64,000 bases of DNA from Arcuatula senhousia. Taxonomy: Eukaryota; Mollusca; Bivalvia; Mytilida; Mytilidae. Below are positions 1 to 11,783 of the stretch, piece after piece. The notes beneath the pieces are model-generated. The model made no database searches and was not told where the DNA came from. It saw only the letters and a program-made list of their open reading frames with translations. How positions within the stretch are numbered: the stretch's first letter is position 1; every line of letters starts with the position of its first letter. The translations under genes and the position numbers were made by a program. The stretch spans positions 60,574,867 to 60,638,866 of the forward strand of contig OZ020303.1 of the NCBI GenBank assembly GCA_963971305.1, in the 5' to 3' direction.

Positions 1-1918
1 ACCCTGCTTTAGCTTCCCTAAATTTCATATACATGTACTGACTTGTTTGAATGTTATTGGTGGGGTATCAATTTTCATGGTTTTTGTGGATGGTCTTGAC
101 CCAGGAACATTGATACCTCACGAAAAGTGGGAAATTAAACACTGATCACTGATCAGATTTCATCAGGTACAAAAATGTATGTAAAGCTTCAACTAACAAT
201 TTAGCACTATCTTCAAAGACTCGTCCAGGGTTTGGGATAAACATTCACCCATTGGCCAAGTCAATAATTTGCTGTGGGCTACTTGAATTTTTACCCTTTA
301 TGTAAAGAACCATATAGGTGTTTGGGCAACAAAGCCAAATTTTTTAAGTTAAAACCCTGCGGTCAAAATTCACTATTCAAGTTATATAAAATATATGTTT
401 GCATAAAACAAACCATGATGACCCTGCTTAAAATTCATGTACATGTTACAATCAAATACTAAAAGCTGTCAGCATGTATAATGTAGGCTGACAGGAGACC
501 ACATGTAAATTGACCACACAATCGTAGGTGTAGGTTAAGGTTACACCTATAATGGTCACCACATAATTTTGTGGTTTACCATAGACATTACTTGTTGATA
601 TTGTATTTTGACCTTAATAGGTCATTTGAGATAGAGATAACCATATGTGCAAAACATTTTGTCAATAATGGTGGACACTGAACAACAAAGATCTGGTGAT
701 AAGTCAGTTAATAGTTGTTTTGATATTTCAAGGTCTTTTGTAAGGTTGTAATATATCCTTTTATAAGCTTCAACTTTCTACATTCATGGACCAATTTTGT
801 GCAGAGCCTGGAAGACGAATAGGCCTGCAGCAGAACCAAGCTTTTTACAAGAGGGGTCTAAGGGTCTTGGGATTTCAGACAGCATCGGGTTAGTGCTCAG
901 CCAACTGATTGACCAAGGTGTGTACCCAAGGTGGCCAAACAGCAGGGTGGCCCTTATCCAAAAGGGTTGTCAGGTCTATGTTATTGAAATTGAAATCCTG
1001 ACCGCTGACCAAAGTCACAGGACAAGTGTTCATGGAGCATTGGAAGGCTTCATGCACATATTATCTATGAATTAAGTGTTGCTACCTCTGGGCATAAAAC
1101 ACCTCACTCACTCACTCAATGAACCAACTAATATTCACATCTTAGTTAACTTTTGCATGATTAGTGTTTATTAGACTGATTTACAAAATCATTGCGAAAT
1201 CATCTTTATTGAATAGTATTGCACCATTTAAGACTAACCATATATTTTGTCCAGAACTTTTCACATATATAAATTTTCGTGATTTCAACCTTCTTGCAAA
1301 AACCACCAGTTTATATCACACGAAAATTCATTGGTTTACAGTTTAATTATTATCCAGTATGGGGTCGAATCAGAGGAATGAAGACAAGTGCAGACTTGCG
1401 GTTTACAGACAGATATAATTTTACATTTGTTCTATGGTATCTAATGCTGATTTGACTATCTAGTTTGGAATCACCAAAAGTCTTTATCTAATATTCTGGA
1501 AAAATTTAAGGGTCGTGAGAAGTAGGAAAGCCTGGATCTCAACCTTTTTGTCCTATATCCAGGACACTTTTCTTTGGAACATTAACCAACTATTATAAAT
1601 GGATTTGAACATTTGTTTAATTTTCACATTAGATATTGAGCTGATTAAATATTTGTATGAATCATAATATTAAGACTAATGTTGAAGTATTGTGTTTGTG
1701 TATCCATTATTCCAGCTTTCATTCTGATTAATGATGAAAAAACTTATCAATTGAAATGCATCAAAAATATTTTCTATAGAAGTGGACCAATTGCCTTTAG
1801 ACCTGATGATAAGGTCAAATGAAATTTTATATTAATGCTATTGTCTCAGATTTTTGGTGTTCTCTGAGTTCTTAATCCTTGCTAATTTTGTATTCTAAAG
1901 GAGAAAAGGTGTGATTTT
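1..1918. other. No gene seen; intronic or intergenic DNA
   Basis: AT-rich sequence with frequent stops in all frames. I see no exon with a convincing acceptor, open frame and donor. The only structured part is a possible SINE-like stretch (786-1120), listed separately. Confidence 0.5.
786..1120 (+). repeat. Possible SINE-like dispersed repeat
   Basis: A more GC-balanced segment ends in a (CTCA)n tail at about 1102-1117, which is how some tRNA-derived SINEs end. A 92-codon open frame runs through it, but it resembles no protein I know. I could not find clear RNA polymerase III A and B boxes, so the SINE reading rests on the tail and composition only. Confidence 0.25.
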
Positions 1919-2852
1919 TGTCTCGCCTGCGAAGCAGAGCGGGACATAGGTGTTACTTTACCGGCGGCGGCGGCGACGGCGGCGGCGGCGGCGGCGACGG
2001 CGGCGTTAACTTTTTGGAAAAGTTTTATGAGCACCTCCATATCTCAAGAACTATAGGTCCTGGGTTGATGAAACTTGGTATGCATATGCCCCAGTATTAG
2101 CTAAGCACAGTTGCATCCCCATCTTTTGACCTTGACCTTGATTTTCCGGTTGAGTGACTTTGACAATTTTCAATACATATAATAGCAATGAAAAAGTTTT
2201 GCGAGCACCTCCATATCTCAAGAACTATAGGTCCTAGGTTGATAAAACTTGGTATGCATATGCCCCAGTAGTAGCTTAGCTCAGTTGCATCCCCATCTTT
2301 TGACCTTGACCTTGATTTTCCAGTTGAGTGACTTTGACTATTTTCAATACATATAATAGCAATGGAAAAGTTTTGCGAGCACTTCCATATCTCAACAACT
2401 ATAGGTCCTAGGTTAATGAAACTTGGTATGCATATGCCCCAGTAGTAGCTTACCACAGTTGCATCCCCATCTTTTGACCTTGACCTTGATTTTTTGGTTG
2501 AGTGACTTTGACAATTTTCAATACATACATGTATAATAGCAATGGAAAAGTTTTGCGAGCACCTCCATATCATAAGAACTATAGGTCCTAGGTTGATGAA
2601 ACTTGGTATACATATGCCCCAGTAGTAGCTTAGCACAGTTGCATCTCCATCTTTTGACCTTGACCTTGATTTTCTGGTTGAGTGACTTTGATTATTTTTA
2701 TTGCATATATTTGCAATGTTTAAGTTCTATAAACATCTTTTAATCTCAGAAACTGAAAATCCATGTAAATTCAAAATATAGTGGATGTAAGAAAGAATAA
2801 TTGTTTCTGATGGTGCCGGCAGGCGAGACATACTTTAGTGTTAACTCTTGTT
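1919..2852 (+). mobile_element. Non-autonomous element, TGTCTCGCCTGC family, copy 1
   Basis: The 5' end TGTCTCGCCTGC begins a hairpin (1919-1948) and is repeated inverted as GCAGGCGAGACA near 2819-2830. A (GGC/GAC)n block (about 1962-2006) follows the head. The body holds four units of about 178 bp, each with a TGAAACTTGGTATG-like core and a TTGACCTTGACCTTGATTTT block. The 3' end is a small AGTGTTAACT hairpin and CTTGTT. A long minus-strand reading frame at 2097-2636 is only the repeat unit read through and is not a gene. The plan fits pearl/HINE-type rolling-circle elements; the class is inferred. Confidence 0.8.
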
Positions 2853-3645
2853 AGATTAGGGTTGCCAGATGGTTAAAAGTTCAGAAATTTGTCCAAGAAC
2901 TAGATGACTATGACAAAATCATTACTAGTGGATTTATTAATTAAATACCATGTAACTATTAATAATAATTTCCTGGCCTATATTTTGGATAAATGTTAAT
3001 GTCAGCAGAAATTGAAAATCCGATCTGGATTTATTTTAGGGTTTATTTGATCTTTTTTAATGTGATTTTCAGTTCCTAATAACGAATTAATATTATTTTC
3101 TTTTCATTGTAGCCCTGGATGATTTTATGATTATTAAATTGTGACCGAAAAAAAACAATGAGTTACCAAAGGGGCATTCAAATGTCAAAAGTGAGAAAAG
3201 GCAAAGATGAAACCAGTTAGCACTATTAAAAACAGCACAAAGAAACAGAAAACATAAAAACACAAAAATTATTAACTAAAAAGCAATCAACAACATGAAC
3301 TCAAGATGTAACAAAATGAACTCAGGTACTCCGGAAGATTAAGCCAAGTTCCTGCTTACTATTGCACACCCATCGCGTTTCTAATGGTTTAGGATGTTCG
3401 TTCCATTATTGAAAATAAATAGCAAAATTAAGTACCGGTAGTCAGGAAAATACGTTGGTTTACAGTTATGAGTTTCAACTATTATTATACATCTTCTGTT
3501 CTTATTAGGGCAGATGTTGTGTCTTCTTTAAGGAACATACTCAGGGTGTTTTAAACTGTGTCCATCTATCAGTGAAATGAGTAAATGATATTTTGTTATT
3601 ATACTTAATCTCGAACTATTTTTGGTATAATAAAGCATATTAAAA
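2853..3645. other. No gene; degenerate dispersed repeat at about 3150-3340
   Basis: No exon is visible. An A-rich stretch near 3160-3320 containing ACCAAAGGGGCATTCAAATG resembles a second stretch at about 17715-17870 (shared blocks around GTCAAAAGT, GGCA and AACATAAA). I take both as worn copies of one dispersed repeat. Confidence 0.4.
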
Positions 3646-4091
3646 TTTTTGTCTCCATCCATTCGTACGTCCGTCCGTCCGTCACGTTTTTTGTGGGTGC
3701 AACTCCTCGGACACTACTGAATGGATGTTGCTTAAACTTTACACACTGATAGGCTACTATTAGTAGGTGATAATCCCATATTTGAAATTTTCAAAATGGC
3801 TGCTGTTTCCATGGAAACGGGGAAGAAAGGTCAAAATATAGGACATCCAATATCTCGGTTACCTAGGTGCACAGGGTTCTAAAATTTTGTAAGCTGATAG
3901 AGCAAAAGGTACTCTATAATAATACAAAAAAAAATTGAAACAATATTTTCAGGGTACAAATAGTAGGTGATCATCCCATATTTTGACAACCAATTTCTAT
4001 CGTTTCTCAGAGATTATATCGCTTGAATTGACATACCACACAACTTTTATCCGGCGGCGGGGGACACATGACTACGTGTAGCAATCTTGTT
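3646..4091 (+). mobile_element. Short non-autonomous element, hairpin/CTTGTT type
   Basis: It begins TTTTTGTCTCC, followed by a (CGTC)n block at about 3666-3683. Its body has two partial repeats around TAGTAGGTGATAATCCCATA. Near the 3' end is GGGGGACAC, a partial inverted copy of the head, then the hairpin CTACGTGTAG and CTTGTT at 4086-4091. The same ending is seen in the other families here. Confidence 0.6.
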
Positions 4092-4201
4092 AAGAAATTC
4101 ATTTAATACTGTTACCAAAAAAAAATAGATATTAGGCCATTTTATAAAATAATTCTAGATTCTCATCCCCTCCCACCCCAATTTTTCAGCCCCCTCAAAA
4201 T

Positions 4202-5448
4202 TTTTATACCCCCACTCGTAAGAGAGGGGGCTATATTGCAATCACCTTGTCCGTCCGTCTGTCCGTCCGTCCGTCCGTCTGTCCGTCCGGTACAATATCT
4301 CGGCTTCTATTGAAGGGATTGATTTCAAATTTGGTAGACAGCTTAAGCATGATGCAATGTACATTTCCTCCACTTTTCAGGTCAGTCCATGATCTACTTC
4401 CTGTTTTCCAAGCCGACTTAGACTATTTTAAGGGTAAAAAATGGGAAATTTTTCGTAACAGTTTTCTCAGCTTCTACTGAAGGGATTGATTTTAAATTTG
4501 GTATACAGGTTCAGCATGATGAGTTGTACCGTGCCTCCTCTTTTCAGGTCAGTCGGTCATATACTTCCTGTTTTTCGAGCCGACTTAGACTATTTTAAGG
4601 GTCAAAAATGGGAAATTTTTCGTAACAGTTTTCTCAGCTTCTATTGAAGGGATTGATTTTAAATTTGGTAGACAGCTTAAGCATAATGAGTTGTACCGTG
4701 CCTCCCCTTTTCAGGTCAGTCCGTCATATACTTCCTGTTTTTCGAGTCGACTTAGACTATTTTAAGGGTCAAAAATGGGAAATTTTTCGTAACAGTTTTC
4801 TCAGCTTCTACTGAAGGGATTGATTTTAAATTTGGTATACAGGTTCAGCATGATGAGTTGTACCGTGCCTCCTCTTTTCAGGTCAGTCGAACATTTACTT
4901 CCTGTTTTTCGAGCCGACTTAGACTATTTTAAGGGTCAAAAATGGGAAATTTTTCGTAACAGTTTTCTCAGCTTCTATTGAAGGGATTGATTTTAAATTT
5001 GGTATACAGGTTCAGCATGATGAGTTGTACCGTGCCTCCCCTTTTCAGGTCAGTCGGTCATATACTTCCTGTTTTTCGAGCCAACTTAGACTATTTTAAG
5101 GGTCAAAAATGGGAAATTTTTCGTAACAGTTTTCTCAGCTTCTACTGAAGGGATTGATTTTAAATTTGGTATACAGGTTCAGCATGATGAGTTGTACTGT
5201 GCCTCCCCTTTTCAGGTCAGTCGGTCATATACTTCCTGTTTTTCGAGCCAACTTAGACTATTTTAAGGGTAAAAAATGAACAGATTTCTCAATTTCTACT
5301 TAAGGGATTAATTTCTAATTTAGTATAAAGCTTAAGCATGATGCATTGTACTGTGCCTTCCCTTTCTGGGCAAGTCAGTCATCTACATCCTGTTTTCTTA
5401 ATAGTCGAGTGGGGGTATGCTTAGCACGACTTAGTGCAACCCCTTGTT
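4202..5448 (+). mobile_element. Non-autonomous element, ATACCCCCACTCG family, copy 1
   Basis: The head ATACCCCCACTCG (4206-4218) has an exact inverted copy CGAGTGGGGGTAT at 5406-5418. A (CGTC)n block covers about 4249-4288. The body is six to seven units of about 167 bp, each carrying an AAATTTGGTATACAGG-like core and an ACTTCCTGTTTTTCGAGCC block; the last unit is more diverged. It ends with CTTGTT at 5443-5448. The 77-codon open frame over the microsatellite and first unit is not a credible gene. Confidence 0.8.
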
Positions 5449-6842
5449 TATTTTTATTTTTTGTTAGATTTTGGCCAATTTACTTTTAAATGGCATAATA
5501 TCGTATCAAAATGGATGAAAAATAAAAAATAAAATTTGCCCGCCTGCCCCATATTTTCAAGAAATTTGGATGAGAATCTAGGAATTATTTTATTATGGCC
5601 TTATAGTGAAATGCTGAGGTCTTTCAGTGCTTTGTTTATTATATAACCTCATGTCTTGAAGGATTCTTCAAACCAGGAAGCTACAACTTGATTGTATTAT
5701 GTCACTGGTGCTCATAAATGAGTTTCTAGAAGTGGGAAAATTTTTAAAGTTTGTATTATTACAACCTTTTTTATGGATTGCACTGTGATGTAATCCTGGT
5801 TGAATGTGACTGTACTCACTTTTAAGGGTTCTTAAAGTGAGTTGTTCCTAACCTCTTTAAGCATGCTTAGAGTTTTGTAATAGCAAAGAACAATTGAGAC
5901 TTGCATGGCTTTATTGTCTCAGCTAATGACAGTATGTATCACTTGGAGTTTTGGATTTATCTGTCCTGCATTTATCTGTCTTTTGAATTTTCTTAAAAGA
6001 TCTCCTCTGAAACCTGACTGCCGAAAAAAAATTCAAAATAGAACAGAGGGGTCGGAATATGTAGTTCTTGGCTTGTATTTTAAAAGTATATGAGAAGAGA
6101 AAAATGGTAAAGCTTATATATTCCACCTCAATGCAAATAAGTGACAAGGATTTATCCATAAGCCGGCCCTAAAGGTGGGTATCTAGTGAGTTGCCTTATA
6201 TTAAACCATGGGTTGGTTTCTGTGCGATAACTTGGAACTTGATTAAATTGTTTTGCACATCTCTTTAGTGAATAAATTATAGGCTTGTTTAAGGTTTTTA
6301 ACCCTTTCCCCAACAGATAATTGAAATTCTTAAGCCATAATACTAGGTCAGTTTTACATTGACAAATGAAAAGACTTTAAAACTTTAAAAACTTTGTGTC
6401 TCATTATGTTTTATAGAAGAACAAAAGTTCCAAATCAGATAAAATTTAATTCTATTATTATTCATTAAAGCCATAAAGTGCTTAGTGGTCAGTTCTATCT
6501 AAATCCCTTACTTCAGCACTGTACTAGTTTCAGGACAGCAAATATTTGCTCAGTCACACAATTTCCTTTTAAAGTATCATTCCTCAAGGCTTTTAAGTAA
6601 ATTTCCTGCAGTCAATAATAATTGGCCTGTAAAAATAAATTCAAGACATTAGATTCATAGGCTTTTAATGCAGTTTTGTACAAATAAGTCATTGGAATCT
6701 GAATCATACTGCTGATATCATAAGATTTCCTCAATTGTAGTTTCTAAAAAAAGGATAATCTTAATATATGTATGGTTTGTAAGATTTTCCTTTATGTCCA
6801 AAATTATTATCTTAAGTTCATGAACACTTTGGTACTGGTAGG
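5449..6842. other. No gene seen
   Basis: AT-rich DNA. Short open frames on both strands near 5905-6159 overlap and have no recognisable domain or splice context. No repeat with clear boundaries was found. Confidence 0.5.
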
Positions 6843-7345
6843 CATTAAGTTTGACTAATATGTCCGTCCATCTGTTCAAATTTCCGTCCAGCTTTTCTCA
6901 GATATCGTACATGGGACAGATTTGAAACTTGATAGGATGGTTCAGTATTACAAATTATATGTCCTAAGCGACTTTATGACCTCTACTTCCTGTTTGAGGT
7001 TGGGCCCCTATGAAAATCTATGAAAATCTACTTGAAAATTTCCATCAGAAACCGTACATCAGGGAATGATTTGAAACTTGGTAGGATGGTTCAGTATGAC
7101 AAACCTAACTTCCTTAGTGACTTTCAAACCTGTTTGACCTCTACTGCCTGTTTTGGGTTGGGCGTTATGAAATTTTATAAAAATATTAACTTCAAAATTT
7201 GTGTCAAGCTTTTATCAGAAATCGTACATGAGTTCAATGATTTGAAACTTGGTAGGAGGTTCAGTATGTCGGATAACTAACTGATTGTCCTAAGCGAAAT
7301 TCAGACCCTTTGGTCCACTTCTTGTTTGGGGCCAAGCAGGGGCAT
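6843..7345 (+). repeat. Short tandem-unit repeat with TTTGAAACTTGGTAGGATGG core
   Basis: Three to four degenerate units of about 130 bp share CAGAAACCGTACAT-like, TTTGAAACTTGGTAGGATGG and CTACTTCCTGTTT-like blocks, after a short GTCCGTCC stretch. The core motifs match those of the larger families in this window, but no clear hairpin head or CTTGTT end was found, so it is probably a decayed copy. Confidence 0.5.
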
Positions 7346-7835
7346 CCGTGTTGCATAACATATTACCAGTATTCTTAAAAAAAGCCTTAATGTATGAGAA
7401 CTGAGCTTGTAATATTACATGGCCATTGCCAGGTTTTGTCAAGGTTGTGCACTCAGTTGTTAGAACCTTTTTTGTGTGTTTTGGTGCAAAATAAGTTTAG
7501 ATAATCAGCTTTAAGTTACTGGTATTTCCATTCAGAATTTGAAACCTTATAATATTCATCAGGATTAAGGAGGATAAAAAATTAATAATCCCACATAAAC
7601 TTCATTGTTCATTGATTTTGGGAAAAGATTAATAAAAGCAACAAAGTACCAACAGGGCAGACATTCTGTAGTCCATTCAGCAGTTGAAAGTAACTTAGTA
7701 CCAAATTGTTTCAGGGTTGAGTCTGACTATATGACAAAAAACTCCAAAGGTCTTTGGAACAAGTAGATCCTACATCTAAGCTTAATTGCACAAACTCTGG
7801 TTTTATAAGTACTGAACTGAGTCACATAGAAACTT

Positions 7836-8616
7836 TTTATGTCGCCTGCAACGTGTTGCAGAAGCGACATACAGGGATTACTTTGGCACTATCCGTCGTC
7901 CTGCGTCGTCCTGCGGCGTAACAAAAATTTCCGTCGCAGTTTTCCAGGCAACTACATGCCACAGCCTCTTGATATTTGGTATGAAGCTTCACCCCATAGT
8001 ACTATAAGGTGTAAAGCGATTTTATGCAAAAAAAAATAACTACTTCCTGTTTGACGAATACTTAACGTTTTATATATAATGGACATAGATGACAAATTTT
8101 CGTCGAAGTTTTCCAGGCAACTACATGCCACAGCCTCTTGATATTTGGTATGTAGCTTCACCCCATAGTACTATAAGGTGTAAAGGGATTTTATGCCAAA
8201 AAAATGACTACTTCCTGTTTGACGAATACTTAACGTTTTATATATAATGGACATAGATGCCAAATTTTCGTCGCAGTTTTCCAAGCAACTACATGCCACA
8301 GCCTCTTGATATTTGGTATGTAGCTTCATCACATAGTACTATAAGGTGTAAAGCGATTTTATGCCCGAAAAATAACTACTTCCTGTTTTGACGAATACTT
8401 AACGTTTTATATATAATGGACATAGATGACAAATTTTCGTCGAAGTTTTCCAGGCAACTACATGCCATAGCCTCTTGATATTTGGTACATAGCTTTATCG
8501 GATAGTACTATAAGGTGTAAGGCGATATAATGCCAGAAAATTAACTACTTCCTGTTTGGCAAACAAATATAGATACGCAGGCGACATATGCCTTCCGGGG
8601 AAGGCTCCATCTAGTT
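7836..8616 (+). mobile_element. Non-autonomous element, ATGTCGCCTGC family
   Basis: A strong 5' hairpin (ATGTCGCCTGCAACG then GTTGCAGAAGCGACAT) opens the element, followed by CGTCGTCCTGCGTCGTC. Four units of about 185 bp share TTGATATTTGGTATG and ACTACTTCCTGTTTGACG. The head is repeated inverted as GCAGGCGACAT (8577-8587), then comes the hairpin GCCTTCCGGGGAAGGC and the end CTAGTT (8611-8616). CTAGT fits the CTRRT 3' terminus known from Helitrons. Confidence 0.75.
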
Positions 8617-9072
8617 ATTTGCAGTGGCATCTTAAAATGTAACAAATAATTGAAGGATTTAAAAGTTCTACAATTTTGAGTGACACAATTGTGTCTATTG
8701 GCTATATCTATTTTAGTAGATAACATTAATTTAACTAAACAAAGTTAATTTGCTAGATCTATTTATACTTCTGTCTGCTTTGAGGTAAAATAACTATAAT
8801 CTATTACAATTATATGTAGTAAAAGAATAAATGTTTGTGTTAGCTAGGCAAATTGCGTGGTACAGAAACTTAAAAGTACACAACAACCTTTTAAAGGCAT
8901 GATATATCAATTTAAATCTTTTCCTGAAGATAAAATGACAGCGCAGTAAAATATAAAAATATATTCCAATATTGAATTTGAAAACAAAAAATAACTGCAG
9001 CAGGTATAAAAAGATTGTATAAAGAAATTACAAACAATTAATGCACAAGGAGGCATGGATTATTTTTCTTAC
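8617..9072. other. No gene identified downstream of the Myb/SANT exons
   Basis: The minus-strand gene ends its second exon at 9073 with one base left over, so at least one further exon must lie at lower coordinates. I could not find it in this stretch. No repeat is apparent. Confidence 0.4.
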
Positions 9073-9201
9073 CTTTCCTCTTTGGAATGGTTGTGCTAGA
9101 TCTAGATGTACCAGGTCTAGGTGTGCTAGGTCTAGATATTTTAGGCAACTCATCTGCTTTATCATCACCACCTTGGTCCTCAGCACTTGGGTTTTCATCA
9201 T
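9073..9201 (-). CDS. Myb/SANT-like DNA-binding protein, exon 2
   Basis: On the minus strand a polypyrimidine/AG acceptor (CTTCAG, AG at 9203-9202) precedes an open 129-base exon, which ends at a GTAAGA donor (GT at 9072-9071). The single base left by exon 1 joins the first two bases to make an Asp codon and the frame stays open. It encodes an acidic, then Ser/Thr/Pro/Arg-rich linker (ISRPSTPRPGTSRSS) ending in PKRK, a possible nuclear localisation signal. One base is left over, so the coding region continues in an exon that I could not locate. Low-complexity linkers are usual after the DNA-binding domain in this family. Confidence 0.7.
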
Positions 9202-9510
9202 CTGAAGTAAAAACCATGAATTCCAGACTGTTGCAGATGCATATCTTATGACTTAAAAATGCTTAAAATATATCTTTAAATGTGTAAGTGTTATATATAG
9301 ACGTCTACCGTTCTAAAGTTATGTTGTGGTTTATCCTTTTTCTTAAACAATCATAATATTGAAGTTCAGGAATAACAACCATATTTTTAATATAGGACAT
9401 TAGACCTCAAGTAACCTTAATGCCCCGGATAGCATGCCGTGCAAAGTGTTGATTTGAGATAAAACTTGCTGAATAATCTATAAATACATATACAGCATGC
9501 ATACACATAC

Positions 9511-9916
9511 CGATAGAAGAATGGCCATCCATGTCATCACTCTGGGAATCTGATAACACACTATCATCGTTCAGCGAGTCTGCTAAATTGACAGGGTTAA
9601 CAGAAGGACGAGTTCCTAAAATTGAATCCAGGCGTTCGTAAAACGGGAAGGTTTTCCTCTTTCCACCAGATTTCTTGTTCCTACGTTTGACTTCGTGGTA
9701 TTTAGTTTTTAGCCGCTTGATTCTTGTCCGGCAATCATTGGCATTCCTTTCAAACTCGGGAATTCTGTCTTTCATATCACTAGCTATACGTTTATATATT
9801 TCAAGGTTCCTTCTTGGTTGGTTTTCAAGTTGATCTTGAACAAATTCGTCTCCCCATAATTCAATTAATAGATTACTTTCTTCAAACGTCCACGCTTCTC
9901 CTCGTTTTCCATCCAT
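9511..9916 (-). CDS. Myb/SANT-like DNA-binding domain protein, first exon
   Basis: The ATG lies at 9916-9914 on the minus strand, and the exon runs 406 bases to a GTATGT donor at 9510-9505. Residues 8-96 form a Myb/SANT-like domain of the trihelix type: WTFEESNLLIELWGDE, a helix with RRNLEIYKRIASDM, then DCRTRIKRLKTKYHEVKRRN and FPFYERLDSILG. An acidic Ser/Asp tail follows. The family binds DNA and includes MSANTD and ZSCAN29-like proteins and the Myb partner of Harbinger transposons. I see no transposase nearby, so a host transcription factor or a domesticated transposon protein are both possible. Reading past the donor adds 34 poor codons before a stop, so the spliced form is preferred. Confidence 0.8.
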
Positions 9917-9945
9917 GATTGTTGTTATTAATTTACACGTGTGTT

Positions 9946-9957
9946 TTTCCCGCCAAA
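9946..9957 (-). promoter_or_regulatory. E2F-like site upstream of the Myb/SANT start
   Basis: TTTCCCGCCAAA, 30-41 bp upstream of the ATG, matches the E2F/DP consensus TTTSSCGC. Its position fits a proximal promoter or 5' UTR. It suggests cell-cycle-linked expression, but a single 12-bp match is weak evidence alone. Confidence 0.4.
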
Positions 9958-10009
9958 CTTGCGCAGTTGCATTTTCACTTTTATAGAGATCGATTGCAAT
10001 CGATTTTAG

Positions 10010-10183
10010 CGTTTACACCTCAAAAAAGATCGATTCAAAAAAGATCGATCTTTTTGAGACTACCTCACGAGGTAGTCTTTTTTAGTTCGATTGAAGATGG
10101 ATCTAAGTCGTTTACACTAACAAAAAGATCGATCTTTTTTGCATCGATTCAAAAAAGATCGATCTTTTCGTCTAGTGTAAACG
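10010..10183. repeat. Palindrome cluster (AAAGATCGATCTTT) bounded by GTTTACAC inverted repeats
   Basis: The segment starts CGTTTACAC and ends GTGTAAACG. Inside are three copies of the self-complementary AAAAAGATCGATCTTTTT type (the outer ones slightly varied), a hairpin GACTACCTC/GAGGTAGTC, and a third GTTTACAC at 10110-10117. It is most likely a MITE or foldback element lying in the promoter region of the minus-strand Myb/SANT gene. A role as a clustered binding site cannot be excluded. Confidence 0.6.
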
Positions 10184-10588
10184 GGGTCTATGTTGTGTCT
10201 TGTAAACCCATTCCACATCTTATTTTCTTTTACGATTATCATCTTTATTGGAAAGGAAAGTCTAGAGTATAGTGAAATTCCACTTTTCATCAGATGCAAT
10301 CAACTGATAAAAGAACTAGGAAGTGTTTTCAAATGAATTTTAATTTTACTCTAATTATATCTTACAATGCAGAGTTAATTTGCTTAAGGGAGCAATTGCA
10401 GAGATATAGGGGATAAAATGCAAAGAAGCCTCTCTGAAATTACCTGATGCTTCTGAAAAACATTTCCTGGCAATACTACTTTTAAACTTTACATTGCACT
10501 TTAAGTCTTTAATTTTTAATGGTGTTAACTTTTTGTTTCATTTAAAATTTAAATAAAAGTAAATCTATTATTTCTGTCAAGAGTCAGA

Positions 10589-10818
10589 ATACCGTATAGC
10601 GGGTAATTTTCGCGGCGTGCAAATTTCGTGAACTAAGTTGTTATTCGCGAACTAAGTTTTTATATACACGGACATTTATTTTCCCGATTTAATAATATTC
10701 TCAATACAAATTTATGTTGATTCTATTTTACGTGGGTTCTAAATTTTGCGACAGAGTATAAATGGTCGCAAATATAGCAAAAATTAGAACCTCGCAAAAA
10801 TTTCCAGATACACGGTAT
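10589..10818. mobile_element. MITE-like element with ATACCGTRTA termini
   Basis: The left end ATACCGTATAGCGGGTAATT and the reverse complement of the right end, ATACCGTGTATCTGGAAATT, match over most of about 20 bp. The 230-bp interior contains TTCGCG/CGCGAA-type words and no open frame. Size and structure fit a small non-autonomous DNA transposon. Confidence 0.6.
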
Positions 10819-11696
10819 GCTATATTAAAACCAAACTTTAGGGTCAAGATAAGTACTCCTGTTTCAGGAGACCTTGACCTTTAGTTGAAGTCTCTGAAAT
10901 CTACTGTAATGTGTTTTCTTTACAAGATTCTTAACCATAGTTGGTTGAAATTCCTTAAAGCTTTATGAATTATCATGTCATCTTCTGATGTCTGACAGTC
11001 ATAATGGGAAAAGTATTTTAATAGTGGTTGTGATTGACCCCTTCCTTGTTAAAAATTGATATTGATAGTTTGGGGTGTTCAGCATTTCCAAGAGAGTCCA
11101 TTCATTCATAATATTGCATTAGAAAAAAGTAGTATTATGTATGTCCATGATGGAGTTACGTGTTATTATACAAATTTCTTTGACAAAAAATGATTGCTGT
11201 GATAAACACTTGATGGCTCTGTGTACTCAACAAATATTGAGCTTATTTTCCGACCTCGGTGACTCTTTTTATTAATTGCTAATATTGATTCCTTGTTTCA
11301 AAAATTGCTGATCGTGCACATTTCTAAGGTTAATGATCAAGATGCCTTATTACCGGTTGCTTTCGTCTTTTAAGTAGTTTGTTTTGTGATGTCATAGGAA
11401 TGAATTTACGCAGTTTAAAAACATTGATTAAACAAAAGATACCAGCTTTATATTTCCCTCTAAATTGTTTATTCATTTGGTTGAGTTTTTTATTGATATT
11501 TTGGAGTCCAAGGACGCAACGTTGACTCAGAGTGCACGCATGAACAGCGCATGGTCCTTTAGTGTCTGGGACTCTGATTGAGCCTGATCTGTTTAGTCAT
11601 CTGACACTTTTGTGTCCGATGATTTTATGTTTTTGTTATTTTGTTATTTTTTTAACAACTTCCTTGGTTAACTTATTGGTTTTGGAATCATCTTTT
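10819..11696. other. No gene seen
   Basis: AT-rich DNA without a supportable exon or bounded repeat. Confidence 0.5.
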
Positions 11697-11783
11697 TTAG
11701 CTCACCTGACCCGAAGGGTCATGTGAGCTATTGCTATCACTTTGCGTCCGTCGTCCGTCCGTCGTCCGTCGTCCGTTAGCTTT

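Noticed and set aside
797..1075. 92-codon open frame
   Set aside because: No domain, and no splice or start context; it overlaps a possible SINE-like repeat.
2097..2636. 179-codon open frame on the minus strand
   Set aside because: It repeats the same peptide about every 60 residues because it is the 178-bp tandem unit read through; 178 bp with small shifts happens to stay open. Not a gene.
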